Of a stretch of 56,028 nucleotides of DNA, positions 44,504 through 54,800 are shown piece by piece. Both the position numbers and the translations under genes were made by a program. A model generated the notes under the pieces. It saw nothing but the letters and a program-made list of their open reading frames with translations, was not told the origin of the DNA and ran no database searches. Numbering within the stretch: the stretch's first letter is position 1; each line of letters begins with the position of its first letter. The stretch is taken from positions 1-56,028 of the forward strand of contig JAJDWI010000130.1 in assembly GCA_022825665.1 (NCBI GenBank), written 5' to 3'. This stretch comes from Candidatus Poribacteria bacterium (lineage in GTDB: Bacteria > Poribacteria > WGA-4E > WGA-3G).

Positions 44504-46171
44504 TTACCTTTCAAGAGTTACATTACGGAAATATTTCCAATTCAATGGATTAAGTGTGAGATTTTTTACCTGTTTGTTAACGACAAGAATCTGTTTCGCA
44601 TGTGCCATTGGTACCCATGGAATATCTTTATGGAATATCTGCTGTGCTTCTTTGTAGAGAGATGTCCGCTTAGTTTTATCGGTAGTTGCTCTTGCCTTCT
44701 CTAAAATATCTTGCATTGCATCACTACGATAAAATGCGATATTCCCTGCCGGTTTCTCAGCAGAAGTTTTACTTAATAGAAAGTAGAAAAAGTTGTCGGG
44801 ATCACCAAGATCTGCACTCCATCCTAACATAGCAATATCGTGTTCACCATATTTTGTCTTTTCAAGATATGTGCCCCAATCATAGGTCACAATTTTCGTT
44901 TTTATCCCAATATTGCGTAGTTCAGATTGAAGTACTTCTGCAAGTGCCCTACCATCAGGGATGTAAGGACGTGGAACAGGTAATGCCCAGAGAGTTGTTT
45001 CAAATCCATTAGGGTATCCGGCTTCTGTGAGTAGTTGTTTCGCCAATTTAGGATTGTATTCGTAATCCTCAATTGTATCATCATAACTCCAAAGAGTTGG
45101 GGGAATAGGATTCTTTGCTGGAATTCCGAGACCTTGATATAGATGTTCAATAATAGCAGATTTATTTATTGCATGATTAATTGCAAGTCTGACTTTGTGG
45201 TTATCGAAAGGAGATTTCTCCATATTCATTGCTAAATAACCGATACTCATACCGGGTTGTGATAAGAGTTCTATATTCTCATCCTTCCGAATCTGTTCCA
45301 AGTCATCGGGGTTTGGAAATTCCATTGCATGTAGACTTCCTTGTTGTAGTTCAATCAATCGTACTGAGTTGTCAGGAATTGAACGGAAGATTACTCTGTC
45401 TAATTTTGGACTTCCTTTCCAATAGTTCTTGTTTGCCTCAAGGACGATTTTATCTTTCCTATCCCAACGCACAAACTTGAATGCACCAGTACCAACAGGA
45501 TTGCTGGAATACTTGTCTCCATACTCTTTCACTGCTGTTGGACTAACAATAGAGAAAGGAGTGATTGCAATCGTGTAGATAAATGGAGCATAAGCAGTTT
45601 TGAGTTTGATTTGAACAGTAAATTCGTCTTTAGCAGTTATAGTATCTACAATGTCTGCTAATCCAGTGGCAACCCAATAAACATAAGAACCACCAACATC
45701 ATGGAACGGATGTGATTTTACATGCTGTCGGTTAAGTGAAAATAGCACTGCTTCCGCATTGAATGGAGTTCCATCGTGGAATGACACACCTTTTCTAAGG
45801 TAAAATGTCCAGGTTAAACCATCGGCAGAACTTTCCCAATTTGTCGCAAGTCCCGGTTCAATTTCTGTACTACCATCTTTGTAATGAACAAGCGTATCAT
45901 AAATGTTGTCGCAAACCTTGAAGGATTCACCATCTTCTTCAAGGGCAGGATCTAACCCCACTGAATCGCCACCTCTACCGAAGATGAATGTTCCACCCGT
46001 TGAATGTGAATCGGCGGCAACATGCAATACAGGCAAAGTTAACAGTAATACTATTATACTACAGGTAGCGAGGAATGTTGATATTATAGGAAGGTGATGT
46101 ACAATGACTAATTTTCTTAACTTATAAAAACAATTCGTATTGACAATATTCTCTATCATACAGGACTCCAA
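44504..46171 (-). CDS. Peptide-type ABC solute-binding protein (paralogue of the next gene, no dockerin)
   Basis: 555 residues. A long N-terminal region reaches a hydrophobic segment (FLATCSIIVLLLTLPVLHVAA), then the binding domain starts directly: FGRGGDSVGLDPALEEDGESFKVCDNIYDTLVHY, HDGTPFNAEAVLFSL, NPVGTGAFKFVRWDRKD and RSDAMQDILEKARATTDKTKR. It is clearly related along its length to the downstream protein but lacks the Asp-rich module. The true start may be later than 46171 since about 25 residues precede the signal core. The pair looks like a tandem duplication after which one copy gained or lost the dockerin. Confidence 0.85.
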   Translation of the reverse strand: MESCMIENIVNTNCFYKLRKLVIVHHLPIISTFLATCSIIVLLLTLPVLHVAADSHSTGGTFIFGRGGDSVGLDPALEEDGESFKVCDNIYDTLVHYKDGSTEIEPGLATNWESSADGLTWTFYLRKGVSFHDGTPFNAEAVLFSLNRQHVKSHPFHDVGGSYVYWVATGLADIVDTITAKDEFTVQIKLKTAYAPFIYTIAITPFSIVSPTAVKEYGDKYSSNPVGTGAFKFVRWDRKDKIVLEANKNYWKGSPKLDRVIFRSIPDNSVRLIELQQGSLHAMEFPNPDDLEQIRKDENIELLSQPGMSIGYLAMNMEKSPFDNHKVRLAINHAINKSAIIEHLYQGLGIPAKNPIPPTLWSYDDTIEDYEYNPKLAKQLLTEAGYPNGFETTLWALPVPRPYIPDGRALAEVLQSELRNIGIKTKIVTYDWGTYLEKTKYGEHDIAMLGWSADLGDPDNFFYFLLSKTSAEKPAGNIAFYRSDAMQDILEKARATTDKTKRTSLYKEAQQIFHKDIPWVPMAHAKQILVVNKQVKNLTLNPLNWKYFRNVTLER

Positions 46172-46488
46172 TGCAAAATAATATAGATGATTATATATTT
46201 AATTTTGTGAAATGTCAAGATAATCATATTCATATCAAGTCATACATCTTTGCAGATTGAAATATAAAATATTATCTACCCAACCAGCGTATAGATCTCA
46301 CAGTAATGGACATACAGCAATAATTGCAGCTATTCATTATGTAAACAATCCGTTATATGTGATGATTATGGCAAATGTGTATCCATTCAATAAGTGTTAA
46401 CGTTTCATCTATCATACGTTTCACGTAATTCAGTAAGTATTGGTAAGATTCTGTCGGTAGTAATTCACCGATTATCTTTAGGTGTAGA
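46172..46488. other. Divergent intergenic region, 317 bases
   Basis: AT-rich DNA between the solute-binding protein and the HEAT-TPR gene. I see no gene, tRNA or strong hairpin. AGGTG at 46480 is the ribosome site of the right-hand gene. Promoters for both directions must lie here but none is close to consensus. Confidence 0.5.
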
Positions 46489-48417
46489 ATGATGTCCGTT
46501 CATCAACTTTCTCAAATTCTAACAGATACTTCACAACCTGTAGCAACCCGTCGTGCTGCAGTGTTAGAAATTGCTGGAATCGGTGAAGAACAGGCACTTC
46601 CTGTTCTTACCAAGGCACTGCTTGATATTGCACCGGGTGTGCGCCGTGAAGCTGCCAATGCACTAAAACAATACGACTCTCCTGATATTACACCTGCATT
46701 ACTAAATTCAATAAAAGCAGAAGACAACGATCTTACGCTATGGACACTAATAGAAGTCCTTGGAATAATAGGTACTGATGCAGCACTTCCAGATCTAAAT
46801 GATCTATTAAGCTCAACCATATCTCCGTTGACGCGTCGAGAAATACAAAAAAGCATTGATCAAATCACAGATAGACTTCAAAACACTGAAACAGTTGAAT
46901 TATCTGAACGGACATCTGTAGAGATGGAAGATCAGATTGATTCAACTGATATTAGCGAATTACCTCACACGGATTCAGATCTGTCTGACTTGGAAAAGGA
47001 ATCTGGTAACGAATACGTAATTGAGGAACAAGTATATCTTGATGATACTACAACAGAATTAGATGACCATTTAGATGATGAAACTGAATCACCACATATT
47101 GTAAAAGAAAACACAGATATTGAACCTATAGAGGCAGAGATAATAGATATTGATGAATCTGAAGCAAAACAGTCAAATGAATCAGAAAATGACGAATCTT
47201 CAGTTGAAGTCGTAGAATCTGATGAACAAACAAGCAGTTCCCAAGATGAAGATGTTTCTGAAACAGATAATACTATCCGAACATCAAGAATAATAGGATC
47301 ATCCCCAACTTTACCGGTACTTGTTCCAAATACATCGGTTGCTCTATATGATCAGGAAGAACATAACCATAGACCAAGTGTCTTTGCATTAGTGTTACGT
47401 CCGACTGCATATTTATCAAAGCAATGGGTTTCTCGGGCTCGTCTATATTTCGTTCTATTTTGTTTACTAATTGGTTCAGCATTTGCAATGGTTTATTCAC
47501 AGGTCCAACGTCAACCCCGTTCCCCGTATGTACTAAATGAAGAAATAACATACATGGAGAATCCAGAAAAATATCTTTCTGCGGGTAAATTTTTTATCCA
47601 GGAAAGAGACTTTCGTAGTGCAATTGATACACTTGAATTTATTCGGGGTATTGATGTGATTGATCCTGAATTATACGATCTATATAGGAACTTGGGTTTT
47701 GCCTATTTTCAGGAAAACCAATATGCCCTTTCCGCTGAATCCTACGAATATTATTTTCGTACTCGTAGAAATAAAACTGTTGAACCATTTGTAGCTGAAG
47801 CATCGTATTCATACAACCAATTGAATGAAAGTAATCAGAACTCTTCTGATTATAAGATATATAATATGCTGGGGACATCTTATACACGCCTCGGGCAATT
47901 GCATAAAGCACGGAATGCGTTTGAAAAAGCCATAAATTTAGCACCGAATGAACCGGATGCTTACAGTAAACTTGCTAATCTCTACTTGGATGGATACCAA
48001 CAGAAACATCTTCTTACAGAAGGACTTGCTTACTCTGCAGTCCGACTAAATCCTGATGTTCCTTTCTATCATGATACTTTAGGATGGATACTTGGTAAGA
48101 ATGGAAGAATAAATAAAGCAAATCAATCCTTAGAACATGCGATCAGGTTACAAAGAGATTATGTTCCTGCTCATTATCACTTATCAGAGATCGCACATAG
48201 AAATCAGAATAATAATGGGATAAAAGTTGTTCAAAATGACCTAATTAATATGATTCATCCGACATCAAATTCACGTTCTGCAATGTTGAATGTCTTATCC
48301 TATATATACGAGATAGAGGCACAGAAGATTCCTCGTCTCAACTCATCCCTTCTACGTATACGTGGAATAATAGAATCTTTTGAGCGTGGCAGGCAACCCA
48401 TCGGTTACCTGCCTTGA
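46489..48417 (+). CDS. HEAT-repeat / transmembrane / TPR protein
   Basis: 642 residues in three parts. Residues about 1-125 are HEAT repeats (VATRRAAVLEIAGIGEEQALPVLTKAL; DLTLWTLIEVLGIIGTDAALPDL). A very acidic, low-complexity linker of about 150 residues follows. One membrane segment (LYFVLFCLLIGSAFAMVYS) is at about 325-345, and TPR repeats follow outside (LGTSYTRLGQLHKARNAFEKAINLAPNEPDAYSKLANLYL, DTLGWILGKNGRINKANQSLEHAIRL). So a cytoplasmic HEAT domain is linked to a periplasmic TPR domain. No enzyme domain is present; it is probably a scaffold. Confidence 0.8.
   Translation: MMSVHQLSQILTDTSQPVATRRAAVLEIAGIGEEQALPVLTKALLDIAPGVRREAANALKQYDSPDITPALLNSIKAEDNDLTLWTLIEVLGIIGTDAALPDLNDLLSSTISPLTRREIQKSIDQITDRLQNTETVELSERTSVEMEDQIDSTDISELPHTDSDLSDLEKESGNEYVIEEQVYLDDTTTELDDHLDDETESPHIVKENTDIEPIEAEIIDIDESEAKQSNESENDESSVEVVESDEQTSSSQDEDVSETDNTIRTSRIIGSSPTLPVLVPNTSVALYDQEEHNHRPSVFALVLRPTAYLSKQWVSRARLYFVLFCLLIGSAFAMVYSQVQRQPRSPYVLNEEITYMENPEKYLSAGKFFIQERDFRSAIDTLEFIRGIDVIDPELYDLYRNLGFAYFQENQYALSAESYEYYFRTRRNKTVEPFVAEASYSYNQLNESNQNSSDYKIYNMLGTSYTRLGQLHKARNAFEKAINLAPNEPDAYSKLANLYLDGYQQKHLLTEGLAYSAVRLNPDVPFYHDTLGWILGKNGRINKANQSLEHAIRLQRDYVPAHYHLSEIAHRNQNNNGIKVVQNDLINMIHPTSNSRSAMLNVLSYIYEIEAQKIPRLNSSLLRIRGIIESFERGRQPIGYLP
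48388..48413. terminator. Hairpin at convergent gene ends
   Basis: GGCAGGCAACC-CATC-GGTTACCTGCC forms an 11-bp stem with one mismatch on the plus-strand RNA, and a G-U pair on the minus-strand RNA. It lies in the last codons of the HEAT-TPR gene and just beyond the convergent gene. No T-run follows, so termination is only possible. Confidence 0.45.
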
Positions 48418-48433
48418 TTGTTAACACTCTTTG

Positions 48434-49387
48434 TTATTTATTCTGTTGCAACTGTCGCATGACAGCATTTATGAAATCTTCATCCCAAGTTCTACCGAGT
48501 TCTTGACGAATCCCTACCATGGCTTCTGCTCGCTTTTCAGGAGGGATACTCGTCAGTTGTGCAAGGATTCGTTTCGCATATTGGTTATGCAGTTCTGCTT
48601 GTCTGTTCTCATAGTATTTGCGAGCATCTTCGGATGGCAGTCGTTGTGAAAACGCTTCTCTTGCTTCCTTATCTGTATCAGAGAACAAATCCCGATACTC
48701 CTCCATCAGCGTACCGTCCCACTCCGTTACTATATCGTTCCATGAGTTGTTATCTGGTGGTTTATTGGGATCGTTAAAGGAATTGATGGGTGCAACAGGA
48801 TTGCGTTCTATGTGTGTTGGCAGATCGGGTTCATCATCGAAAATATCGGGAATCTCCTGTTCCCTTTTCAAATATAGTTCCAAACGCCCTTTTATCGACT
48901 CGTTCCACGCTTGAAGTTCTCTTAACTCTTGCTGGTATTTCTGCTTGAGTTCAAGCGGTGATAAAGCAGGTGTGAGTTTATCTTTTTTTATTTCTTCTCT
49001 AACCCGTTTCATCTTTTCATCAAATTCTTTTCGTTGAATTCTCCACTCTTCATCAGATAATGCACTCAGTTCTGCTGTGATTTCATCTGGAGACTTTACT
49101 TTTGCCACAATTTGTTTGTGTATAGGTGAGTTTAAAAACCTTTCTAACTCTTCAGGATCACCTTTATGGTTTTCTGTAAAATACTTAACAGACTGACGAT
49201 ACCTGTAATCTGCCAGCTCAGCATCTGTAAGTATTTGTTCAGTTTCTGGTGTTTTTTCAACCTCAGATGCAGTGGTATCAGGGGTTTTCCTTGTGATTTC
49301 ATAGTTCTGTTGAAAATAAACAACACCAATGCCGCTACTGAGTAATATGAGTATCGCTAATGCGATGAATGTTCTACGTTTTGTCAT
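48434..49387 (-). CDS. Membrane-anchored helical protein of unknown function
   Basis: 317 residues. One N-terminal membrane anchor (FIALAILILLSSGIGVVYF) is followed by a charged, strongly helical region (EWRIQRKEFDEKMKRVREEIKKDKLTP; LELKQKYQQELRELQAWNESIKGRLELYLKREQE) that may form a coiled coil. The C-terminal half has DDEPDLPTHIERNPVAP and further helices. No family is recognised. Its start abuts an IS3 relic, but the gene itself looks intact. Confidence 0.65.
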   Translation of the reverse strand: MTKRRTFIALAILILLSSGIGVVYFQQNYEITRKTPDTTASEVEKTPETEQILTDAELADYRYRQSVKYFTENHKGDPEELERFLNSPIHKQIVAKVKSPDEITAELSALSDEEWRIQRKEFDEKMKRVREEIKKDKLTPALSPLELKQKYQQELRELQAWNESIKGRLELYLKREQEIPDIFDDEPDLPTHIERNPVAPINSFNDPNKPPDNNSWNDIVTEWDGTLMEEYRDLFSDTDKEAREAFSQRLPSEDARKYYENRQAELHNQYAKRILAQLTSIPPEKRAEAMVGIRQELGRTWDEDFINAVMRQLQQNK

Positions 49388-49408
49388 TGTCCTATATCTC
49401 CTTTATTG

Positions 49409-49733
49409 TGTTTAGCGCGTTCGGACATAGTGAGAGTAGAAACATAATCACTTGAAAGGGACTGAACGCCTTGATCAGAATGATGGATTTCTGGAACACT
49501 TTGTTGTAATGCGTGCTCCAAGAGTCTCAATGTCAGAGGTGTTGAACATCACTGAGATCATGTTTGCGACAAAGTTCCGCTTGTGAACTTTGACCGCTCA
49601 GTGCTTCAAACACAACTTCAGCCTTAAATTCGGGAGTGAATCTTCTTCGTTTTGCCATCGGATTGCTTCTTCTAATTAGATTATAATTATATCACAATCT
49701 TGTTTTAGGGAGTGGTCTAAATTTCCGATGGCA
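49409..49733 (-). mobile_element. IS3-family relic with internal deletion (left end and orfA start)
   Basis: On the minus strand the left end TGCCATCGGAAATTTAGACC begins at 49733. An orfA start follows (ATG at 49658): MAKRRRFTPEFKAEVVFEAL and SQAELCRKHDLS, stopping at 49533-49535. In another frame the sequence then reads HALQQSVPEIHHSDQGVQ, which is the HHSDxGxQ segment around the second DDE aspartate of OrfB. The orfA C-terminus and most of orfB are missing. It is inactive. Confidence 0.85.
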
Positions 49734-50064
49734 GTACAATTTATAATATTTGTCGATTTTCATTTTATGCACCCTTTTACACCTAAAAATCAGTCTTAAG
49801 GGTATCAGGTATTTATTACCGATTGTAGATTGATACAAGTTTAACAGAGACTAACTAAAATTAACGATTAATTCGTTATAATGTCTAATATGTCTTAATA
49901 CGATTTGTGTTGGTTATTTCTTTGCAAAAAGTTAATAAACACAAGTCGTTATCATATACTGAAGTTAGTAGTAAGCTGCATTATAAAGGACATGTTTTGC
50001 AGCCTGTTCACAATCATTAGTTATGTAAATCCCTATCTTGTCCTTTTCTGCATAGGAGTATAGC
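49734..50064. other. AT-rich spacer, 331 bases
   Basis: No gene, hairpin or repeat is recognised between the left end of the IS3 relic and the next gene, which is preceded by an AGGAG-like sequence (AGGAGTATAGC at 50054). Confidence 0.5.
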
Positions 50065-50823
50065 ATGTTACGTATTCTATCCATAGGTGTGATTGTCGTT
50101 TCTGCTTTTATGATTTTAGTTACTTTCCTTTGGTATAAGGACGTTCAACACGAAATCCATGAAAGCGAGGTTGAACTTCAAGATTTCGTTAAAAAAGGAT
50201 CAGAGTTTGAGGAAAAGGAAAGACAAGAACACACTGATGAAAACCTGAAACTTTCGCAACCCCATATATGGGAAGAAGAATGGACAAAAATACTTGATGA
50301 AGTAAAAAATCAAAATACTCATTTAAACGATGAAACACTTCTTGGAATTTCAGTCGACACTTTTGAATCGCCAGAAGAGTTGCGTGTTTCACCATTTGGC
50401 TTCGGACCTTATCCCGAAATTCCAGAGGATTATCCATATGATGTTGCTTGGGATAGTCTATCTATGGCAAATATACCGCATGAGAGACAACCTACTTTTG
50501 AGTTGTTATCTCGTGTTCGCGTCAAGTTGTGGAAGCAAGGAGACCGCGATGTGATCGGTCTTAAACTCGATACCAATCAAAAGGTATACCTAATATATCC
50601 AAGAACAGTTTACCTTCGATATAAAATTCATGAACATTTTGGTGATGATTCAGATAGTTTTCTTTTTGGTTACGGTATAAGTGCTGACACCTTTGGCGGT
50701 AGCGACATATCGCCATCGGAACATACACGGATAGCAGAAGGGGAAAAACCGCCAGGAATTCGTATATTGGATTACGATTCTAGTGGTTTTGATCCTTACG
50801 AATTTTTAGGTTTAAACAAATAG
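50065..50823 (+). CDS. Membrane-anchored hypothetical protein
   Basis: 252 residues. One membrane segment at the N-terminus (ILSIGVIVVSAFMILVTFLWY) then a Glu/Lys/Gln-rich helical stretch (about 25-75) and a mixed domain with FGFGPYPEIPEDYPYDVAWD and FELLSRVRVKLWKQGDRDVIGLKLD. The end reads YDSSGFDPYEFLGL. No family is recognised. It is followed 13 bases later by a second exported protein, and both lie between IS3 relics, so they may have moved together. Confidence 0.65.
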   Translation: MLRILSIGVIVVSAFMILVTFLWYKDVQHEIHESEVELQDFVKKGSEFEEKERQEHTDENLKLSQPHIWEEEWTKILDEVKNQNTHLNDETLLGISVDTFESPEELRVSPFGFGPYPEIPEDYPYDVAWDSLSMANIPHERQPTFELLSRVRVKLWKQGDRDVIGLKLDTNQKVYLIYPRTVYLRYKIHEHFGDDSDSFLFGYGISADTFGGSDISPSEHTRIAEGEKPPGIRILDYDSSGFDPYEFLGLNK

Positions 50824-50836
50824 GAGGAACCTGATA

Positions 50837-51322
50837 ATGAGACCTAAACATTTTTCTTTAGTCGTTTTTTTATTTATACTACTTTTCTGTGTGTTTAGTA
50901 AGTTTGGAGAAACGCATAGTAAACCTAATCTTACAGCTAGGAGTTCTTGTATGATTGGCGCAGCTGTAGGTGGATTCGCGATGCATCTTCTCGCTAGGGC
51001 AAGCGCAAATGTAAGTGTCACATCTACTGTTGGTGGTGTAGTACCGCGTAGTTGGTATTTCGTAGCAGCAGAAGTTCCAAAGTTACCGGAGGACAGGAAG
51101 GAGCATCCTGCTGCAAAAGCAGGCATTGCAGGGAGCTTCAGTAAACAAGCACACCGATTTAACACTTGGTTTGATAGTGGGAGTGGTGTCTCTATTTATA
51201 AAACTAAGTCTATGGGTGGTATTGTTTCATCTGTCGGTGGTCAGTTACTCATACATGAACATGGTGCTAGAGCCATTTATCCACCGGGTGGTATGGACAG
51301 CGACGGTCCGGTGAACCCATAG
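50837..51322 (+). CDS. Exported hypothetical protein
   Basis: 161 residues. A signal peptide (FSLVVFLFILLFCVFSKFGETHS) is followed by a Gly/Ser/Ala-rich segment (CMIGAAVGGFAMHLLARASANVSVTSTVGG), a central stretch with HPAAKAGIAGSFSKQAHRFNTWFDSGSG, and a Gly/Pro-rich tail. AGGAGG at 50822-50827 is well placed. It is probably cotranscribed with the preceding gene. No function can be given. Confidence 0.65.
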   Translation: MRPKHFSLVVFLFILLFCVFSKFGETHSKPNLTARSSCMIGAAVGGFAMHLLARASANVSVTSTVGGVVPRSWYFVAAEVPKLPEDRKEHPAAKAGIAGSFSKQAHRFNTWFDSGSGVSIYKTKSMGGIVSSVGGQLLIHEHGARAIYPPGGMDSDGPVNP

Positions 51323-51351
51323 GACACATGGAAATATTAATATTATATTTG

Positions 51352-51388
51352 TAGAACTGTTGTTTCATATACTGAAGCAACAGTTCTA
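51352..51388 (+). terminator. Hairpin downstream of the exported-protein pair
   Basis: TAGAACTGTTG (51352-51362) pairs exactly with CAACAGTTCTA (51378-51388), an 11-bp stem with a 15-base loop, 30 bases after the stop. Only a short run of T follows (TTAT), so it would be a weak intrinsic terminator. Confidence 0.5.
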
Positions 51389-51507
51389 TTATGGTTTCTC
51401 AGCACACGCCACAGTTTCCTTTTGTGATACAATTTCTTGTATGAATACATCGGCTGCTCACACGGCATCCGTTTCTACAAAATAGCAGAATAGGTAAGGA
51501 GATGAAG

Positions 51508-51625
51508 TGCCATCGATTTTTAGACCACAATTTAGTTATAGTTAAGACTTAAGACAAGTTTTTTGCTCAAATTCAATAGGTGTTAAATACCCTAATGCCG
51601 AGTGAGGTCGTTTCTGGGTTAGACA
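51508..51625 (-). mobile_element. IS3-family relic (right end and orfB tail)
   Basis: On the minus strand the end of OrfB is readable: RPHSALGYLTPIEFEQ and then KTCLKS with TAA at 51542-51544. The inverted repeat TGCCATCGATTTTTAGACCA follows at 51508 and is clearly the partner of the end at 49733 (TGCCATCG...TTTAGACCAC shared). Homology stops near 51625. It is a second, truncated copy, in the same orientation as the first. Confidence 0.85.
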
Positions 51626-51656
51626 TTTGTTCTATAAAATATCCAATGCAGGTATT

Positions 51657-51808
51657 ATACCATTTCTATATGATAACAAGACATTATTTCGTAGGTCGGG
51701 TAGAAGCGGTAGCGAAACCCGACTTTTTAGAGTGCCTTGTCGGGTTGAGGAACGAAACACGACCTACAATACAATACATTATGACAATTTGTCAATTAGA
51801 AATGGTAT
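51657..51808 (+). repeat. Inverted-repeat element, family A (MITE-like), complete copy
   Basis: ATACCATTTCTA (51657-51668) and TAGAAATGGTAT (51797-51808) are perfect 12-bp terminal inverted repeats. Inside is GTAGGTCGGGT, facing CGACCTAC, with further pairing segments GGGT...ACCC. It has no coding capacity. It lies directly beside the truncated IS3 and just before the protease gene's end. Confidence 0.7.
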
Positions 51809-51812
51809 TAGT

Positions 51813-54800
51813 TTAACGTATGATGGAAACTTTCCCAATATTTCTACCGTTATTACTTTCAATTACATAGATATAAACACCGCTACTCACACCATCTAAT
51901 GACCATATAATATTACACCTGTTGCCAGATGTGTCCTGATCTGTTGGTGAAAATGATGTAATTCTGTTCCCCGCAACATCGTATATATCAATTTTGCTAT
52001 CTACAGTCAACCTATCAAATGTCACCTTATTTCCCCTTACAGGATTTGGATAAACAATTATTTCCTTATTAGGTTGTGTTTGATATTCTACGGATACAAT
52101 TCTACCTTCTTCAGTAAGTTCCGCTCCATAGGTATCTGACAATTGGATCGCTTCAATTTTGTATTGATAATCGGCTGTGAATATACCGGATGCAAATGTT
52201 AATACAACTCTCTTTTGTGATTGATCCAAAATCGCAGATTGTGGTACAAAATATTCTTTGTCGTGATCATCAGTTCCATTCAATTTAACAAATCTATGTA
52301 GCAAATACTGTGAAGCGTTAGCAGCAACAATGTTCATCGGTTTGTCAAAACTTATTAGCACCTGATTCAATGGAGAATGAACTGCTGAGATCAGTTGTGG
52401 AGGAGATGTGGGTATAGCAGATACTGGTGTAGAGGGGATTGAAATATTTCCATCTGATGTTTGTGATGCAATCGCATACCAATAGGTTTGTCCAGATATA
52501 AGACCCACATCAGTATATTGTCTTACCTTTATTCCTTGCTTGATAGGTTTCATCGATAACTCTGTCTTACCACGTAAGATCGTGAAAAACTGCGATTGCA
52601 TGTCAGACTGCCATTCAAGTGATATGGAAGTTTCATTTAAAGGTTTTGCAGACAGTGCCCATGGTGGTAATAACTCATTCTGAATTCCGTAGAGGTTAGA
52701 AGAATTGAAGATTGTATATTTATTTTCATAGTTAAACATCAATTCACTATTACTATCGTTGTCTATATCAGCAATAATCGGATTAAATGTGCCTGTTGCG
52801 GGATGATGCCAAATTGGTCTGTAAGTAGTTCCATTATACTGTATAAGGTAAAAGTTGGGAGGAACAGTTATACACAGTTCATTCACTCCATCGTTATTTG
52901 CATCTGCAATAGTAATTCCACCTTCCACATCATCACGTAGTTCTCTTATACGTTGTGTCCATACAGCACGGTATGAGTCGTTTCCAGTTGAGGTAAATAT
53001 CGTTATCAACCAATGCTGCCGAGGAAGATCTAATTCAGTTGTCCATACCTTTGATCCTACAACAAATTCAGGTGATGAATCTCCATCTAAATCTCCTGCT
53101 GCAAATAGTTGGGGTATACCATCAATAAGTGTGTCAAACCATGTATGTTGATAGCTGCCATCTCCATAGTTTTCGTAGATAAATACTTCTCCATCACTAT
53201 CTCCTGTCAATAGTTCTATTTTTCCATCAGAATCAAAATCTCCTGTTGCAAATCTGGTTGGTAAATTGTTTGATCCTTGCGTTGGATTCTGTAGGGATAT
53301 GGTGTTATTGTAGTTGTTATCTCCAATTGATTTATACACATAGATAGAATTTGTATCGTCATGACGTGAATATATTTCTGGTTTGCCGTCCAAGTCCATA
53401 TCTGCAATTGTCCCACCCCATATACCTTCTTCGCTCCATATTGTTTCAGATAGTTGTTTATCTGATGCTGATTGTTCAAGCAAAAATGTTGATTGATCTT
53501 TGTTGCATAATATTTCTATCAATCCATCACCATCTGTATCTCCTGACGACCATATTCGTGATATTGGTTGATCAAGAGTAGAATATATTTTTAAAACCCC
53601 TAAATTGTCTGTTTCAAAAATATGTGCGGTCGAAGTTTCTGTTGCAATTCCAATTATTTCTAATCGACCATTTCCATTTAAATCGTTAGATGTAACAATT
53701 GCGTGTAGACCAAAAAATATTGGTGTTGTTACCAACAGATGATAGGGTTGTATCTGTTCATTTAGGACAGATATAGGGTAATAATTCCCTTTATTATCAT
53801 CAATTCTTATAAGTCCTCCACGATTTTGTGTTTTCAATCGATATAAGTATTCCCCAGATGGTAATCCCATCTCAGATAAATTGATGACATGTTGTCGGTT
53901 GACTGATTCTGAATATCCTATACGAACAGGTGTCTGTGTATCGGTATTACTAAAAATCTCTACGCTACCGGTTGTAAGTACATCCGTTTGCCAGATAATT
54001 GTTGAATCATAATGGTCACCAGATAGCCAGGGAGATGCTTCATGTTTTGATATGATTGGAGAGGTATTACGTATTTCAACGACGGTTTTATTACGGATTA
54101 TTTTATCATTTTTGGACTGAACACTAAGACGTAATGTATAAATACCTTCATCTAATGCAGATGTATCCCATTCATGTAAAACCCTGTTGTACTTCGGTTT
54201 TGATTGAGGAATTCCAATAGGAAACCAGAGATCAGGTGTTTCTGAAATACCGTAATCAAGCCAATATTGCAGAAAATCTGCACCTCCTGCACTCCCGACT
54301 ATATTTATTATATTATTTTCCTCAGTGTTCTCAATTTGAGGTAAAATTCTGGTAGTAATTTCTGCGATAAGACCGTTATGTGAAGTCAATGCTGCATAGG
54401 CATCAACAAGACCTGTCCCAACAAGATTGGTAATAGAAAGTTGTCGTGAAGAATCCGTAATCCATTGATAAACTTGATCGTTGCTACATGATGGATTTGC
54501 TGAAATCAATAAAGCTGCAACACCAGAAATATGGGCTGCTGCCATTGATGTCCCTGATTTGATACCGTAACTTTGTGATAAATCGGTCGTCAATATCTCT
54601 TCACCCGGTGCAGCTATATCAATTGAAGCACCAAAATTTGAACTACCCAACTGGTTTTCGCTATCAAGTGCTGCTACAGAGATAACTTTCTCAAGTGCTG
54701 CTGGATAATACGACCCCGGTTCGGACGAATTTCCTGCTGCAGCAACTAAAACGCATCCTCGTCTGTAAGCATATTCCACAGCATCTTGAATTAAGAAGGA

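Noticed and set aside
42776-46171. A complete ABC import operon
   Set aside because: Only two binding proteins are present; no permease or ATPase genes adjoin them, and the ABC-F gene at 14.8 kb lacks transport function.
51580-51899. Overlapping plus-strand open frames of 78-90 codons
   Set aside because: They run across the IS3 orfB tail read on the wrong strand and the family A repeat.
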